Shown: positions 24,180-33,400 of the stretch, one piece after another | Numbering within the stretch: position 1 is the stretch's first letter | Layout: each line of letters begins with the position of its first letter | Notes under the pieces: model-generated | Told to the model about the DNA's origin: nothing | Seen by the model: the letters and a program-made list of their open reading frames with translations, nothing else | The model's database searches: none | Assembly: GCA_040902195.1 (NCBI GenBank) | Contig: JBBDXS010000014.1 | Location: 62,001 to 126,000, forward strand | Reading direction: 5' to 3' | Length of the DNA: 64,000 bases | From: JBBDXS01 sp040902195 | GTDB lineage: Bacteria > Chloroflexota > Dehalococcoidia > DSTF01 > RBG-16-68-14 | Made by a program: the position numbers and the translations under genes

Positions 24180-25817
24180 TCATAGCCCATTTATCACTGG
24201 CTTCGGTAGGTCCGCTAGTGGTGCAACGAGCGGATGCGGGTTCGCTGGCAACACCACGACGATGCGCTTGCGTGCTCTCGTTAGTGCAACGTAGAGTAAT
24301 CGCGACGCTTCTTTAAAAGGTTCCTTCTCCTTGCCCAGGTAGTCGTCCGCCCGATAGATATGGACAATTCCGTCGGCTTCCCTTCCTTTAGTCTGATGGA
24401 AGTTCATCAGACTAAGACGGCCCCTCTCAACAATATCACGGTCGATCAGCGCCTCTGACTTGTACGCCTCGATCCTCTCACGCAGGACGTCCACGACATT
24501 GGGTGAGATGGCTTCGTTAGCGAGGTCTCTGACGAATCTGCTGAAGTAGCTCGTTGCGCGCCTCCATGGTCCAGTCCCAACTCGTATTCGAAGCCCCGGC
24601 CAAGCTTGAATCGCCAACTGCGCCAGATCACCAACGACTTGCAGATCAGTAGAATGAAGCGCCGTCAACAATTCATCCAAGGTTCGCGAGATTCCCTCCG
24701 GCAGGTCACGCGTCCCAAGAAAGCCATAGGCCAGATCCGGCGGATTACCTCTCACGCATGATGTCAAGAACAGCGCCAGCGACTCTCGAACTTCATCGGC
24801 CGTCGTCTGATCTACCGAGTAACAACACAGCGTAATCATTACGCCTATCGCTTCCGCATGTGCTTCCGGAATGCCAACTAGCACGTATGGCACTCCCGCA
24901 TCCGACAGTTCGTTCCCCAAGTCCGCTACAGCCGCGTTGGAATGCGCAAACACGCCAACTGTCACGCAATCATCGCTTCGCAAGTCTCTCAACAGGGGAG
25001 GAAGGAGCTCCTTATACCCATTGGGCTCTACGCCCGAAATGATCTTGAGGATGCCTTCGTCTACGGCGTACTTGATGGCCTCATGATCGAAGTCGCGTGA
25101 CATCACCGCCTTAGCGAGAGCCGGAATAGACCCAGACGGATCCCGATGGGACTTCTCTTCCAACTCAATCACGCTGTCCGCGAGATTTGTCACCTCTGCG
25201 AACCTCTCCGGTGATACTCCATCCAAGAACGTGTAGATCATCTGATTCGCGTCACCAAGCAGAATCACCTCGCTTGGTGCCAGCGCATCCACAAGCTCCC
25301 ACTGGATCGAATCCGTATCTTGGACCTCATCGCAAATGACTAGGTCCCATCTTTTCGCCCAGAGATCTCGAACCACTCCCCCTTTCGACAGGACAGCGAG
25401 GGCATCGGGTATCAGATCGTCATATGTCAGTCGATCCGGAGCCGCCCCCAAGAGCTTCTGGCGCGTCGCGGTCTGAAGCTTCGGCACGACACTCCCTCGC
25501 CCATCGTACCGTCCGAATGCACGAACGATTCGATAGGCCAACCCGTGAAACGTCGAGACCTCCACGGCCTGCCCAGTACCAGCCAGCGATCCGCCTGCCG
25601 CGATGTAGATTTGACGAACTGCAGCCCGAGAAAAGGTCAAGAAGAGCGCCCTAGCTCCCTGATTGCCACTGCTCTCCAGATACTCCCGGGCTGCCCATAG
25701 TGCTACCGTCGTCTTCCCGCTTCCCGGACCTCCAAGTACCAAGATCCTTGAGGAGCCCTCGTCCAACGTCTCATCGAGAACCCTCTTCTGCTGCTTGCTA
25801 AGGTCGCTTCGATTCAC
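24180..25817 (-). CDS. gajB: UvrD/Rep-type helicase, GajB-like, second gene of a Gabija-like operon
   Basis: This SF1 helicase has 545 residues. Motif I is LGGPGSGKTT (Lys35). Motif Ia lies near LFLTFSRAA. Motif II is VICDEVQDTD (Asp164, Glu165). Motif III is LLGDANQMIYTFLDG. Motif V is NFHQTKGREADGIVHI. Motif VI is RLLYVALTRARKRIVVV. All ATPase and helicase residues look intact. The start is GTG overlapping the OLD-like gene stop as GTGA (25814-25817), implying coupled translation. Size and gene order match GajB of Gabija systems (about 490-550 residues), which senses nucleic acid ends or nucleotides and works with GajA. Gene naming is by context; a DNA-repair helicase is the alternative. 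Confidence 0.82.
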   Translation of the reverse strand: MNRSDLSKQQKRVLDETLDEGSSRILVLGGPGSGKTTVALWAAREYLESSGNQGARALFLTFSRAAVRQIYIAAGGSLAGTGQAVEVSTFHGLAYRIVRAFGRYDGRGSVVPKLQTATRQKLLGAAPDRLTYDDLIPDALAVLSKGGVVRDLWAKRWDLVICDEVQDTDSIQWELVDALAPSEVILLGDANQMIYTFLDGVSPERFAEVTNLADSVIELEEKSHRDPSGSIPALAKAVMSRDFDHEAIKYAVDEGILKIISGVEPNGYKELLPPLLRDLRSDDCVTVGVFAHSNAAVADLGNELSDAGVPYVLVGIPEAHAEAIGVMITLCCYSVDQTTADEVRESLALFLTSCVRGNPPDLAYGFLGTRDLPEGISRTLDELLTALHSTDLQVVGDLAQLAIQAWPGLRIRVGTGPWRRATSYFSRFVRDLANEAISPNVVDVLRERIEAYKSEALIDRDIVERGRLSLMNFHQTKGREADGIVHIYRADDYLGKEKEPFKEASRLLYVALTRARKRIVVVLPANPHPLVAPLADLPKPVINGL

Positions 25818-27568
25818 AACTGAATCAATCCCTCAGTCTTTTCCACGACGGCTCTCGTAATAGCCTCTAGAAGCTCAATCCCTCGCGACGGCAGAATCCC
25901 AAGCGGCAGCACATCAATGAACAGCGAGTGTAGTCCCCCCGAGTACTTCAAGATTGACGCTGCGGCCTTTCGGAGCTCTACGGCATCAAGATCATCTAGG
26001 TTGTCCGGCTCTGAAATCGCGGCGGCGCTTGCGGTATCTCTGATCGCCGCGCGGAGTACATCGTCGGGAAGACCTTCTACCAGCACCCGCTCAATCGCCA
26101 TCTTGTCCGGAAGACGGACAACTGCCTGCGCAGCGGCCAATACCTCCTCAATTATGCCTTCCTGATTCTTGTCACCATCAATGACTGCCACGGTACGCAT
26201 GCCCATGCCTGCCGCGAGTTTCGCGATCCTGGGTACGCTTGACGCCCCCCCGCTGTCCATAGCTCCCGCTGAGACAAAACTGATTCGACGACTTGCCATC
26301 AGCGGCACGCCCCCTTCGCGCATCAGTCTCATCGATAAACCATGAAGCGCTGCCAGATCAAAAGGACCTTCAACAACGGCCACGGCATCGAACGTCAACA
26401 CCGGAAGCACAACACGGGACCATTGTCTAGCCGCTACGCGCTCAGTCCTACTCGTCGGGTTCCTTCCCTGGTACGCCACCAACTTATTCTCATCGTCTTG
26501 GTCGAGCCTGACGATCTCCTCTATACCGAACATCTCAGCGACTGGGGCAAGCCGCGTTGTGATCAAGACTTGACCCCCAAGCCCCTGCATGATCGACGCC
26601 AGGTGTGTTGCTGCCGCGGCATCCATTCCGTCCCCCAGGTCATCTACCGCGAGAATTCCGTTCGATACATCTACCAACGCTAACGCTTCAGCGAACCGAA
26701 GCACCGTTGTTACGGTTGCCCCTTGCCGGTTGGCTGGAAGGAAATCCGGCCCTCTACCCAAGTGCAGCGACGGCGCAAGCGAACGCAAGAGACCACTAGG
26801 TGCTCCCCCCTCCGGCGCGAAGCGAACAATTTCGTCAGCTTTGTTATCACCGAGACCGAGCAACAGCCGGAGCGGATCCAACACCTTCTCCATCGCCTCT
26901 AGAACTTGTTCGCTCTTCGCAAACACTCCCGCCTCTCGCCCGACTCCTTCCACATACTGACTGACGGCCTCACTAAAATCAGTTCCCGCCGCTCCCGTCA
27001 CCAGCCGCCGGAACGCACTCCGCTCTGACAGATCCAACGGCCGTCCCGTTGTGCCGTCAATTCGCTCAAACGGCAAGCGCTGGACCTCTGATCGCCGTGC
27101 AAACTCGTACCTCTCCACCTCAGGATCAGAGAATTTGGGAAAATGCACCCAATGCTCGCCCCGATTCTCCTCCGCCAACCATCGCGCCATATAACACAGC
27201 CTAAGAACCCACGATGAAATGCCATCCTCTTCATCGCTGGCTGCCTCGACCGTTGCTGACTCTTCTACGACCCGCCCTTCTTCGTTGTCCCACAGTTCAA
27301 GTTGGTCTAGGAAGGTCTGCTCGAGCTGCGGTCCGAGATGCCCGAGGACGAGCTCTATCGAGATGGGTTGGTCAGTCCGTCTCGCATGGAAGTCTAACTC
27401 ACCAACACTTCGCCGGAGCATGTCTGGATCGAGCACCCGGCTTAACGCCTCGATCAGGTTCGATCGCCCCATGCCTGGTGGCCCCAAGAGGACAACGTGG
27501 CCTGCAGGCCGTAGTGTCAGTTCCTCAAACGACCGAAAGTTCCTGGCTATAAGCTGGACAATCTGCAT
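25814..27568 (-). CDS. gajA: OLD-like ATPase-TOPRIM nuclease, GajA-like, degenerate Walker A
   Basis: This 584-residue protein has an N-terminal ABC/RecF-like ATPase and a C-terminal TOPRIM domain, the OLD/GajA architecture. The N-terminus (IVQLIARNFRSFEELTL) is typical. Walker A reads GPPGMGRS (29-36), so Arg35 replaces the lysine. Walker B is ILAVDD (305-310), with Asp in the usual Glu place and no EPE/LHP signature. TOPRIM shows VVEGPFD (Glu400, Asp404) and VIDGDKNQEG (Asp464, Asp466). The start at 27568 is set by GGAGG 8 bases upstream. Sampled GC is about 53% versus 65% outside, suggesting transfer. A Gabija-like defence role is inferred; a stand-alone OLD nuclease is the alternative. 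Confidence 0.82.
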   Translation of the reverse strand: MQIVQLIARNFRSFEELTLRPAGHVVLLGPPGMGRSNLIEALSRVLDPDMLRRSVGELDFHARRTDQPISIELVLGHLGPQLEQTFLDQLELWDNEEGRVVEESATVEAASDEEDGISSWVLRLCYMARWLAEENRGEHWVHFPKFSDPEVERYEFARRSEVQRLPFERIDGTTGRPLDLSERSAFRRLVTGAAGTDFSEAVSQYVEGVGREAGVFAKSEQVLEAMEKVLDPLRLLLGLGDNKADEIVRFAPEGGAPSGLLRSLAPSLHLGRGPDFLPANRQGATVTTVLRFAEALALVDVSNGILAVDDLGDGMDAAAATHLASIMQGLGGQVLITTRLAPVAEMFGIEEIVRLDQDDENKLVAYQGRNPTSRTERVAARQWSRVVLPVLTFDAVAVVEGPFDLAALHGLSMRLMREGGVPLMASRRISFVSAGAMDSGGASSVPRIAKLAAGMGMRTVAVIDGDKNQEGIIEEVLAAAQAVVRLPDKMAIERVLVEGLPDDVLRAAIRDTASAAAISEPDNLDDLDAVELRKAAASILKYSGGLHSLFIDVLPLGILPSRGIELLEAITRAVVEKTEGLIQL

Positions 27569-27620
27569 CGGTGCCACCTCCGACAACGCAGCGCACGTGA
27601 ACACAACGATTCCTCGGAAG

Positions 27621-27645
27621 CCCTTGATTGTCGGGGAATCAAGGG
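27621..27645 (-). promoter_or_regulatory. Perfect hairpin in the leader of the Gabija-like operon
   Basis: CCCTTGATT (27621-27629) and AATCAAGGG (27637-27645) form a 9-bp perfect inverted repeat with a 7-base loop. It lies between the promoter and the start codon. With no U-run on either side it is more likely an operator or RNA structure than a terminator. Confidence 0.6.
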
Positions 27646-27657
27646 ACTTGCATTTCT

Positions 27658-27685
27658 AGCATAGTTCGAACCAGCCGCGTGTCAA
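27658..27685 (-). promoter_or_regulatory. Promoter of the Gabija-like operon
   Basis: On the minus strand TTGACA (27680-27685) and TATGCT (27658-27663) are separated by 16 bases. This predicts a leader of about 85 bases before the ATG at 27568. It is among the best -35 boxes in the window. Confidence 0.8.
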
Positions 27686-27704
27686 GGGTCTCGATTGCTG
27701 CGCC

Positions 27705-27752
27705 ACTCGCTCGCTTCGCTCGTTCGCCCTTGACCCGTGACCCTTGACCCTC
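27705..27752. repeat. TGACCC-type intergenic repeat and CGCTCG palindrome
   Basis: CTCGCTCGCTTCGCTCG is followed by TTGACCCGTGACCCTTGACCC at 27730-27750, three near-copies of a 7-base unit. The same phrase recurs at 60979-61005. These repeats border the right side of the accessory segment. Confidence 0.5.
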
Positions 27753-27797
27753 GTATGTTCTAGGCGCCCCAGCATGTGCCCAGAAAGGGAGCTTCGT

Positions 27798-29732
27798 ATG
27801 ACCGTTGCTGACGAGCGCGCAATCGCCGGGCCGGAACGACCGGGAGGCCAGGGTCTCGACGCGAACCAGGAGGAGTCGGGCAACCGGGCGTTGTTCTTGC
27901 TCCTTACGGACGAGGTCGTCGGGCCGCAGACCGACTTCGTCGCGACCTGTCGCGACGGCGCCTACGAAGCGTGGTCGGCGCGCGGCATGGTGCGCTTCCG
28001 CCGGACGATCGGGGCGGACGGGTACGAGTTCGATGTAATCGAAACGATCGGCGAGAACCCGATCGAGAACCAGGACCCGCGAGCGCTCTCAACGATCGAT
28101 GAGGAGCTGGAGGCGGCGCGCAAGTCCGGCTTCCCAACGGATGTCGCGAACGAGGCCTTCATTGAGCCGGAGCACCTCAGCTACCCGCTCGCCTACGAGC
28201 GGATCGCGCAGCTCTTCGACAGCCCGAACGCGCCGGACCTCGTCGTGAACCCGAAGTGCTACGCGTTCGGGCGGCAGCCGGGCCAGCACGGCGCGCTCGA
28301 TGTTGTGCAGTCGCGGGCGCCGCTGTGCTTCTCCGGCCCCGGCGTAAAGCAGGGCATGACGGACGGCCTCGCGCGCCACATCGATATTGCGCCGACGATC
28401 GCGAAGCTGATGGGCTTCCCGAAGATCGACGGGCGCGACTCCGTAGGGCGGCCGTCGTCGGACGTGTACTTCAAGCGACAGGACGGCCGCACACTCGACG
28501 AGGTCATCGATGAGAACGCAGGCGCGCGACCCGAGCGCGTCTACATCCTCCATCTCGATGGCTTCGGCAACGCGGAGATGCGCTGGCGGCTCGAGAACGA
28601 CCCCGACAAGCTCCCGAACTTGCGGCGCGTCATCGACCGCGGCCACACGTTCCGTTACGGCAGCATCGTCAACTTCCCGAGCATCACGTGGCCCAGCCAC
28701 AACACGATCGGGACGAGCTGCTGGTGCGGCCACCATGACATCGTGAATCCGACGTACTATCTGCGCGAAACACGCGAGGTGGTCACGCCGCAGGGCCAGC
28801 AGTTCGACAGCGCGAAGTACCTCGGCGACGAGGTGGAGACGCTCTACGAGGCGTTCCACCGCGTCTACGGGCCGTGGGATGGCGGTACGGGGGCGCTGAC
28901 CGCCGCCATCCACGAGCCGTGTACGCGCGGCGCCGACCACTCGGTGCTGGAGCGGCGTGTCGTCGGCGACCGCGGCCGCCTGCGCGAGCTGACGCCGGCG
29001 TGCGTCGAGGACATCAACCCGCGCTGGAAGGCGGAGGGACACGAGGCTGCGTACAACGAGGCGTTTGTTGACAGCCGCGGCATCGCGCAGGTGCTCGTGC
29101 TGTTTACAGAGGACTCGCACCCGCCACCGATGTTCGTCTTCCACGAGTTCACGCTCCCCGACGGCACGGCGCACGACTTCGGGCCGCACTCCGAAGGCCA
29201 CCGCGACGCAGTCGATGAGACGGACAAACGCATCGGACGCGTGCTGGACATGCTGGAGGAGCGCGACCTGTTCGAATCGACGCTGTTCCTCGTCACGGCA
29301 GACCACGGCATGGCGCCCACGAAGACAGACCTGGCAGCCAACCAGGGCGAGCTGCTGCCGCGCGAGGGGATGAAGGCCATCGTCCCGGCGCCACTGATCT
29401 ACCTCATCGATATGCAGGTCGACATCGAACACGCGCGCGACGGACGTACCGCGACGCTGACCGTGTTTGCCAACGACCCGGACACGACCGGCGAGCAGCC
29501 GTTCGTCGCGGGAGCGGAGATCACCGTCAGCGGCCCTGGCGGCCACGTCATCGCGCACGCGAAGACGGACGCCTTCGGCGTGGCGGGCGTCGCCCTGCCC
29601 GCCGATCTGCCTGCGGACGAGGTGGTCGTCAGCGTCCACCACGACGGCTACAACCCGCGCCACCTGCGGCTCGACGGCTCGAACGTCGTGCCGGACCTGC
29701 GCGAGCTGCTCTACGGCACGGCGAGGGGTTAG
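27798..29732 (+). CDS. Alkaline phosphatase superfamily phosphodiesterase-like protein, motif order permuted
   Basis: This 644-residue protein has the start at 27798 supported by AAGGGAG. The first 230 residues hold what normally ends such enzymes: GRQPGQHGALD (His164), APLCFSGPGVKQG, then HIDIAPTIAKLMG (His194, Asp196). What normally comes first appears afterwards: YILHLDGFGNAEM (Asp254), the nucleophile region FPSITWPSHNT (Thr297), LPDGTAHDFG (Asp455, His459) and TADHGM (Asp502, His503). The last 110 residues are an Ig-like, carboxypeptidase-regulatory type domain. No signal peptide is evident. It is probably a nucleotide pyrophosphatase/phosphodiesterase-like hydrolase; substrate unknown. 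Confidence 0.78.
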   Translation: MTVADERAIAGPERPGGQGLDANQEESGNRALFLLLTDEVVGPQTDFVATCRDGAYEAWSARGMVRFRRTIGADGYEFDVIETIGENPIENQDPRALSTIDEELEAARKSGFPTDVANEAFIEPEHLSYPLAYERIAQLFDSPNAPDLVVNPKCYAFGRQPGQHGALDVVQSRAPLCFSGPGVKQGMTDGLARHIDIAPTIAKLMGFPKIDGRDSVGRPSSDVYFKRQDGRTLDEVIDENAGARPERVYILHLDGFGNAEMRWRLENDPDKLPNLRRVIDRGHTFRYGSIVNFPSITWPSHNTIGTSCWCGHHDIVNPTYYLRETREVVTPQGQQFDSAKYLGDEVETLYEAFHRVYGPWDGGTGALTAAIHEPCTRGADHSVLERRVVGDRGRLRELTPACVEDINPRWKAEGHEAAYNEAFVDSRGIAQVLVLFTEDSHPPPMFVFHEFTLPDGTAHDFGPHSEGHRDAVDETDKRIGRVLDMLEERDLFESTLFLVTADHGMAPTKTDLAANQGELLPREGMKAIVPAPLIYLIDMQVDIEHARDGRTATLTVFANDPDTTGEQPFVAGAEITVSGPGGHVIAHAKTDAFGVAGVALPADLPADEVVVSVHHDGYNPRHLRLDGSNVVPDLRELLYGTARG

Positions 29733-29791
29733 CGAACCTGGAGACCGGCGCGGCACGGATACGTGATATCTTCTGCCAAAACGCGCCTCCC

Positions 29792-29819
29792 TTGACACTA
29801 CGCCGCCCCTGCGATACAT
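29792..29819 (+). promoter_or_regulatory. Promoter of the TetR gene
   Basis: TTGACA (29792-29797) is followed after 16 bases by ATACAT (29814-29819), or after 15 bases by GATACA. Transcription would start near 29826, which favours the ATG at 29834 over the one at 29822. Confidence 0.5.
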
Positions 29820-29833
29820 GAATGGCATTCACC

Positions 29834-30463
29834 ATGGGTGAGACGACAGCATCGCCAACTGCGGGGCGGCAGAAGCGGGAACGACAGAAGAACGTCCGTC
29901 GAGACGCCATCCTGGTGGCCGCACGCAAGGTATTCGCCCGCGAGGGGTACGATGGCACGACCATCGCCGACATCGCGAAGGAGGCCGGCGTGGCCTCGGG
30001 TACCGTCTACCTTTACTACGCCTCCAAAACGGACCTCTTCGCCGCCCTGAACGCCCTCTTCTTCCAGGCGATCCAGGAGGCGATGATCCAGACCGACGCG
30101 CCGCCAGACGTCGAGGGTGGCACGCGCGCGCGCATCAGCGCCGTGTTCGGGGCCTGCGCGAAGCACCGCGACCTCGTGCGGCTCGTGTTCCTCAACCCGG
30201 ACCCGCGCACGGAAGTCGCCAGGCGCATGAAGAACGCGGACGAGGCACGGCTCCAGCCGCTCGCCGATTTGCTGGAGGGTGGCATGGAAGCTGGATTCGT
30301 GCGGAAGGCGGATGCTCGCTTCCTCGCGCGCATCATCACCGGCCTCGTAACGATCGCGCTCTATCAGTGCTTTGTGCAGTCGGAGCAAAGCGATATCGAG
30401 GCGTACGAGAGCACCGTCTCGGACATGGTGATCGGTGCGCTTACGCCGCGACCCATCCCCTAA
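29834..30463 (+). CDS. TetR/AcrR family transcriptional regulator
   Basis: This protein of about 209 residues has the N-terminal DNA-binding domain RRDAILVAARKVFAREGYDG followed by TTIADIAKEAGVASGTVYLYY and ASKTDLFAALN, the classical TetR helix-turn-helix. The C-terminal ligand domain has its usual ANHRDLVRL-like segment (AKHRDLVRLVFLN). TetR repressors typically regulate adjacent exporters. The MacB-like ABC operon converges on it from 30494, making that transporter a plausible but unproven target. ATG at 29834 is preferred from promoter placement. Confidence 0.9.
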   Translation: MGETTASPTAGRQKRERQKNVRRDAILVAARKVFAREGYDGTTIADIAKEAGVASGTVYLYYASKTDLFAALNALFFQAIQEAMIQTDAPPDVEGGTRARISAVFGACAKHRDLVRLVFLNPDPRTEVARRMKNADEARLQPLADLLEGGMEAGFVRKADARFLARIITGLVTIALYQCFVQSEQSDIEAYESTVSDMVIGALTPRPIP

Positions 30464-30493
30464 CCCCTTCCTTGCAGGAAAGGGAACGCCGAT

Positions 30494-33400
30494 CTACTCG
30501 TAACGCAGCGCCTCCGCCGTCGGCACGCCGGCGGCCTGTCGTGCCGGGATAAACGTCATGACCAGGGATGCGAGGAACGTGAGCCCGGAGATGAAGATGA
30601 TCTGCGGCCAGGGGATCGCGTAGCCGGCGCTTGTGGTGGGGAACTCGTTGCTCGTGATCAGGAAGAACGACAGCCAGATCGCGAGGCCGACGCCTGAGCC
30701 GATGCCGAGGAACATGATGAACGCGGACTCCAGCATGAAGCTCAGCGCGACGGTGCTCCGCTTGTAACCGATTGCGCGCAGCATGCCGATCTGCTGCCGC
30801 CGTTCAACGACGGTGCGGAAGGCGATCACGCCGACGGCCGCCAGCCCGACGAAAAGCCCCAGCCCCATGAAGCCCTGCATAAGCAAGAAGAAGTTGCGCG
30901 TCAGCGCCTGGCTGTCGTCGATCTGCTTCTTGATCGACTCGGCCTGCGCTCCGAGCGGGAGCAGCGTCGCCTCAATCTCGCGAGCAGCCGCCTGCGCGTC
31001 GCCGGGGTCCTGCAGCCCGACGAAGTCGCGCGAGAAGATCGGCGTGCCGAAGACGTTCTGGAACGTAGCCTGCGAGACGTAGACGCCCGGAAAGCTCGCG
31101 CTGGCGCCGAACGAGATGACGCCGATGACCTCGACGTCGGTCTCGTTGTGGGAGATCGGGTCGACGATGTGGAGCATGACGGGTTCGAACGTGCTCTTGT
31201 CCGGCTTAATACCGGAAATGGTGAGGGTGTCGCCGTCGAAGTTGAACCCGCCTCCTCCAACCGTGAAGCCGTCAACCAACGCAACATCGTTCCGCGTCTC
31301 GAGCATTTGCCAGATGGCCTGGTCATCGAGGTCCTTGAGCTCAACCGAGCGGGCGCTCAGCGGCACGCGCCCCCCCTCGAGGAAGCCCGCGTCCACGCCG
31401 ACGACGGGGTACTTCGTCCCCTCCGTATCGACTGTAGCGCCGTCCGACTGCTGGATCACGCGCGACTCGCCTGCGAAGTCGGCGTGGCCGACGGCGCGGA
31501 ACTCATCGGGCAGCGTCGAGCCCCCGTCGCGCAGCGCTTGCGAGAGGTCATCGATCGGGTTGTTCGGGTTCTCATCGATGACAACGTCCCAGCCCCCTCG
31601 AGCCTCATCGGCCAGGAAGAGGCGGTTGAAGTTGAGGTTCATCGTGGACATCATCGTGAGCGCAAATACCACGAGTGAGATCATCGCGAGCGTCATGCCG
31701 GTGCGGAACTTGTTCGCGAGTGGGTACGCCACCGCCGTCCTCACGGCCGGCAGCGAGCCCCCGAGCACGCCGGAGAGCCTCGTCACGGCACCGAGGAAGA
31801 CGTCCGAGTTGTAGACAAGCACGAACGTCGATGCGGTCACCATCGCGACGCCGCTCAGGAAGAACATCTCGACGTCGCCGTTGAGCTTGCCGAAGAGAGG
31901 CTCCAATCGATTCCCCGCCGTGAGGCCCCAGAACACGAGCAAGAAGATCCCGGCGGAGGTATACACCAGCCGCTGCGATGCGCCGAAGAACCCGAGGACC
32001 ACCGCGATACCGAACGCGGCGAGTGTGGACCCCAGCGCGAATGGGAACGCCAGGTCTGCCGAAAGTCCGAACCAGATCAGCAGGGCACCGAACAAGATGC
32101 CCAGTGTCGCGACGCCGGTGCTCCACGACACCGGCCGCTTCCTATGCTGCAACGCAACGAGCACGAGTCCGACGGGCGGGATCACGCTGCCAGCAACCAG
32201 GAGCCACATCGGTAGCGTGTCCGGCTTGCGGTCTCGGGCGACATACACGATGGCGAGCGCGACGAGGTAGAACGGCGCGAAGGGCAGCACGATGAACGGC
32301 CAGAGTGGGATGCGATCCGGGTCGACGCGCTCGCGGCTGGGGAAGCCGAACGGATGGCCGTTCAGCATCTGTACGAACGGGCCTATCGGGAACGTGAAGA
32401 CCGCGACGACAGCGTTCAGCACGCCGCGCAGGTAGCCGCGCCACGTCCCGAACTCGGGATCGGCCTTTGCGTTGTCCGAGAGGTCGCGGATGGCAGCGAC
32501 GATGTTGAGGTTCGAGACGCGCCACGACGAGAACGTCACCGTCAGGAACGTGAGCGACACCCCCAGGCTGTATGAGATCACGATGCTGCGTAGCGTGACG
32601 TAGGGCGTGATGTTGAAGAAGTCCGAGAAGATGCGTCCCATCACCGTCGCGATGCCGAAAGAAACCAGCACGCCCAGACCGGCGCCGACTGCCGCGGACA
32701 GGATGTTGTACGCCATGCCCTCGGCGAGAAACATCTGGATGAGATGTCCGCGCTTCGTGCCGACGGCACGCGCCATGCCCAGCTCCGACTTTCGCTCCGC
32801 AGCCAGCATGACGAAGATCATGACGATGAGCAGCATGCCCGCAGCGATGGAGAAGAGGCCGAAGATGAGGAAGAACGTTGTCATGAAGTTGCCGGCCTCC
32901 TCGAAGCCGTCGACAAGGTCCCGCTTCACATTGTACGTCTCGAGCGTGCCCGATAAGCCGGCCGCCGCGTAGGTGCGATCCAGGTCATCGACCGTCTGCG
33001 CGGAGTGGTCGAGCCCATCACGGACGCCGCCGGGGTTCGAGATCGCGACCAGGTTCACCTCGCCGGGCCTGTCGACGAGCTCCTGCAGCGTGTCGAGCCG
33101 CGTGACCATGCCTTCCTTGGCGTCGAAGTCCCCCACCCCGGTCATCAGAGAGTTCTTCACGATGTCGACGACGCGCATCTCGTGTGGCTGGCCGCTTACG
33201 AAGAGCTGGACGGTGTCGCCTGCCCTGGCATCGAGCGCGTCGGCAGCGCTGCGGTTCATGTACAGCTCGTCGGCGTTAAGCGACGCCACGTCGAGCGCAT
33301 CGCCGGTTTTTGTGGAGACGACGTCCGGGAAGCCTTCGAGGGAAGCGCTATCGACACCGACGATGTTGATCGCCGGCTCGCTCTGGCGAGTGCGCGGATT

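Noticed and set aside
28089..29828. Minus-strand open frame of about 579 codons under the phosphodiesterase gene
   Set aside because: No motif, biased composition; the sense strand has clear superfamily motifs and an SD.
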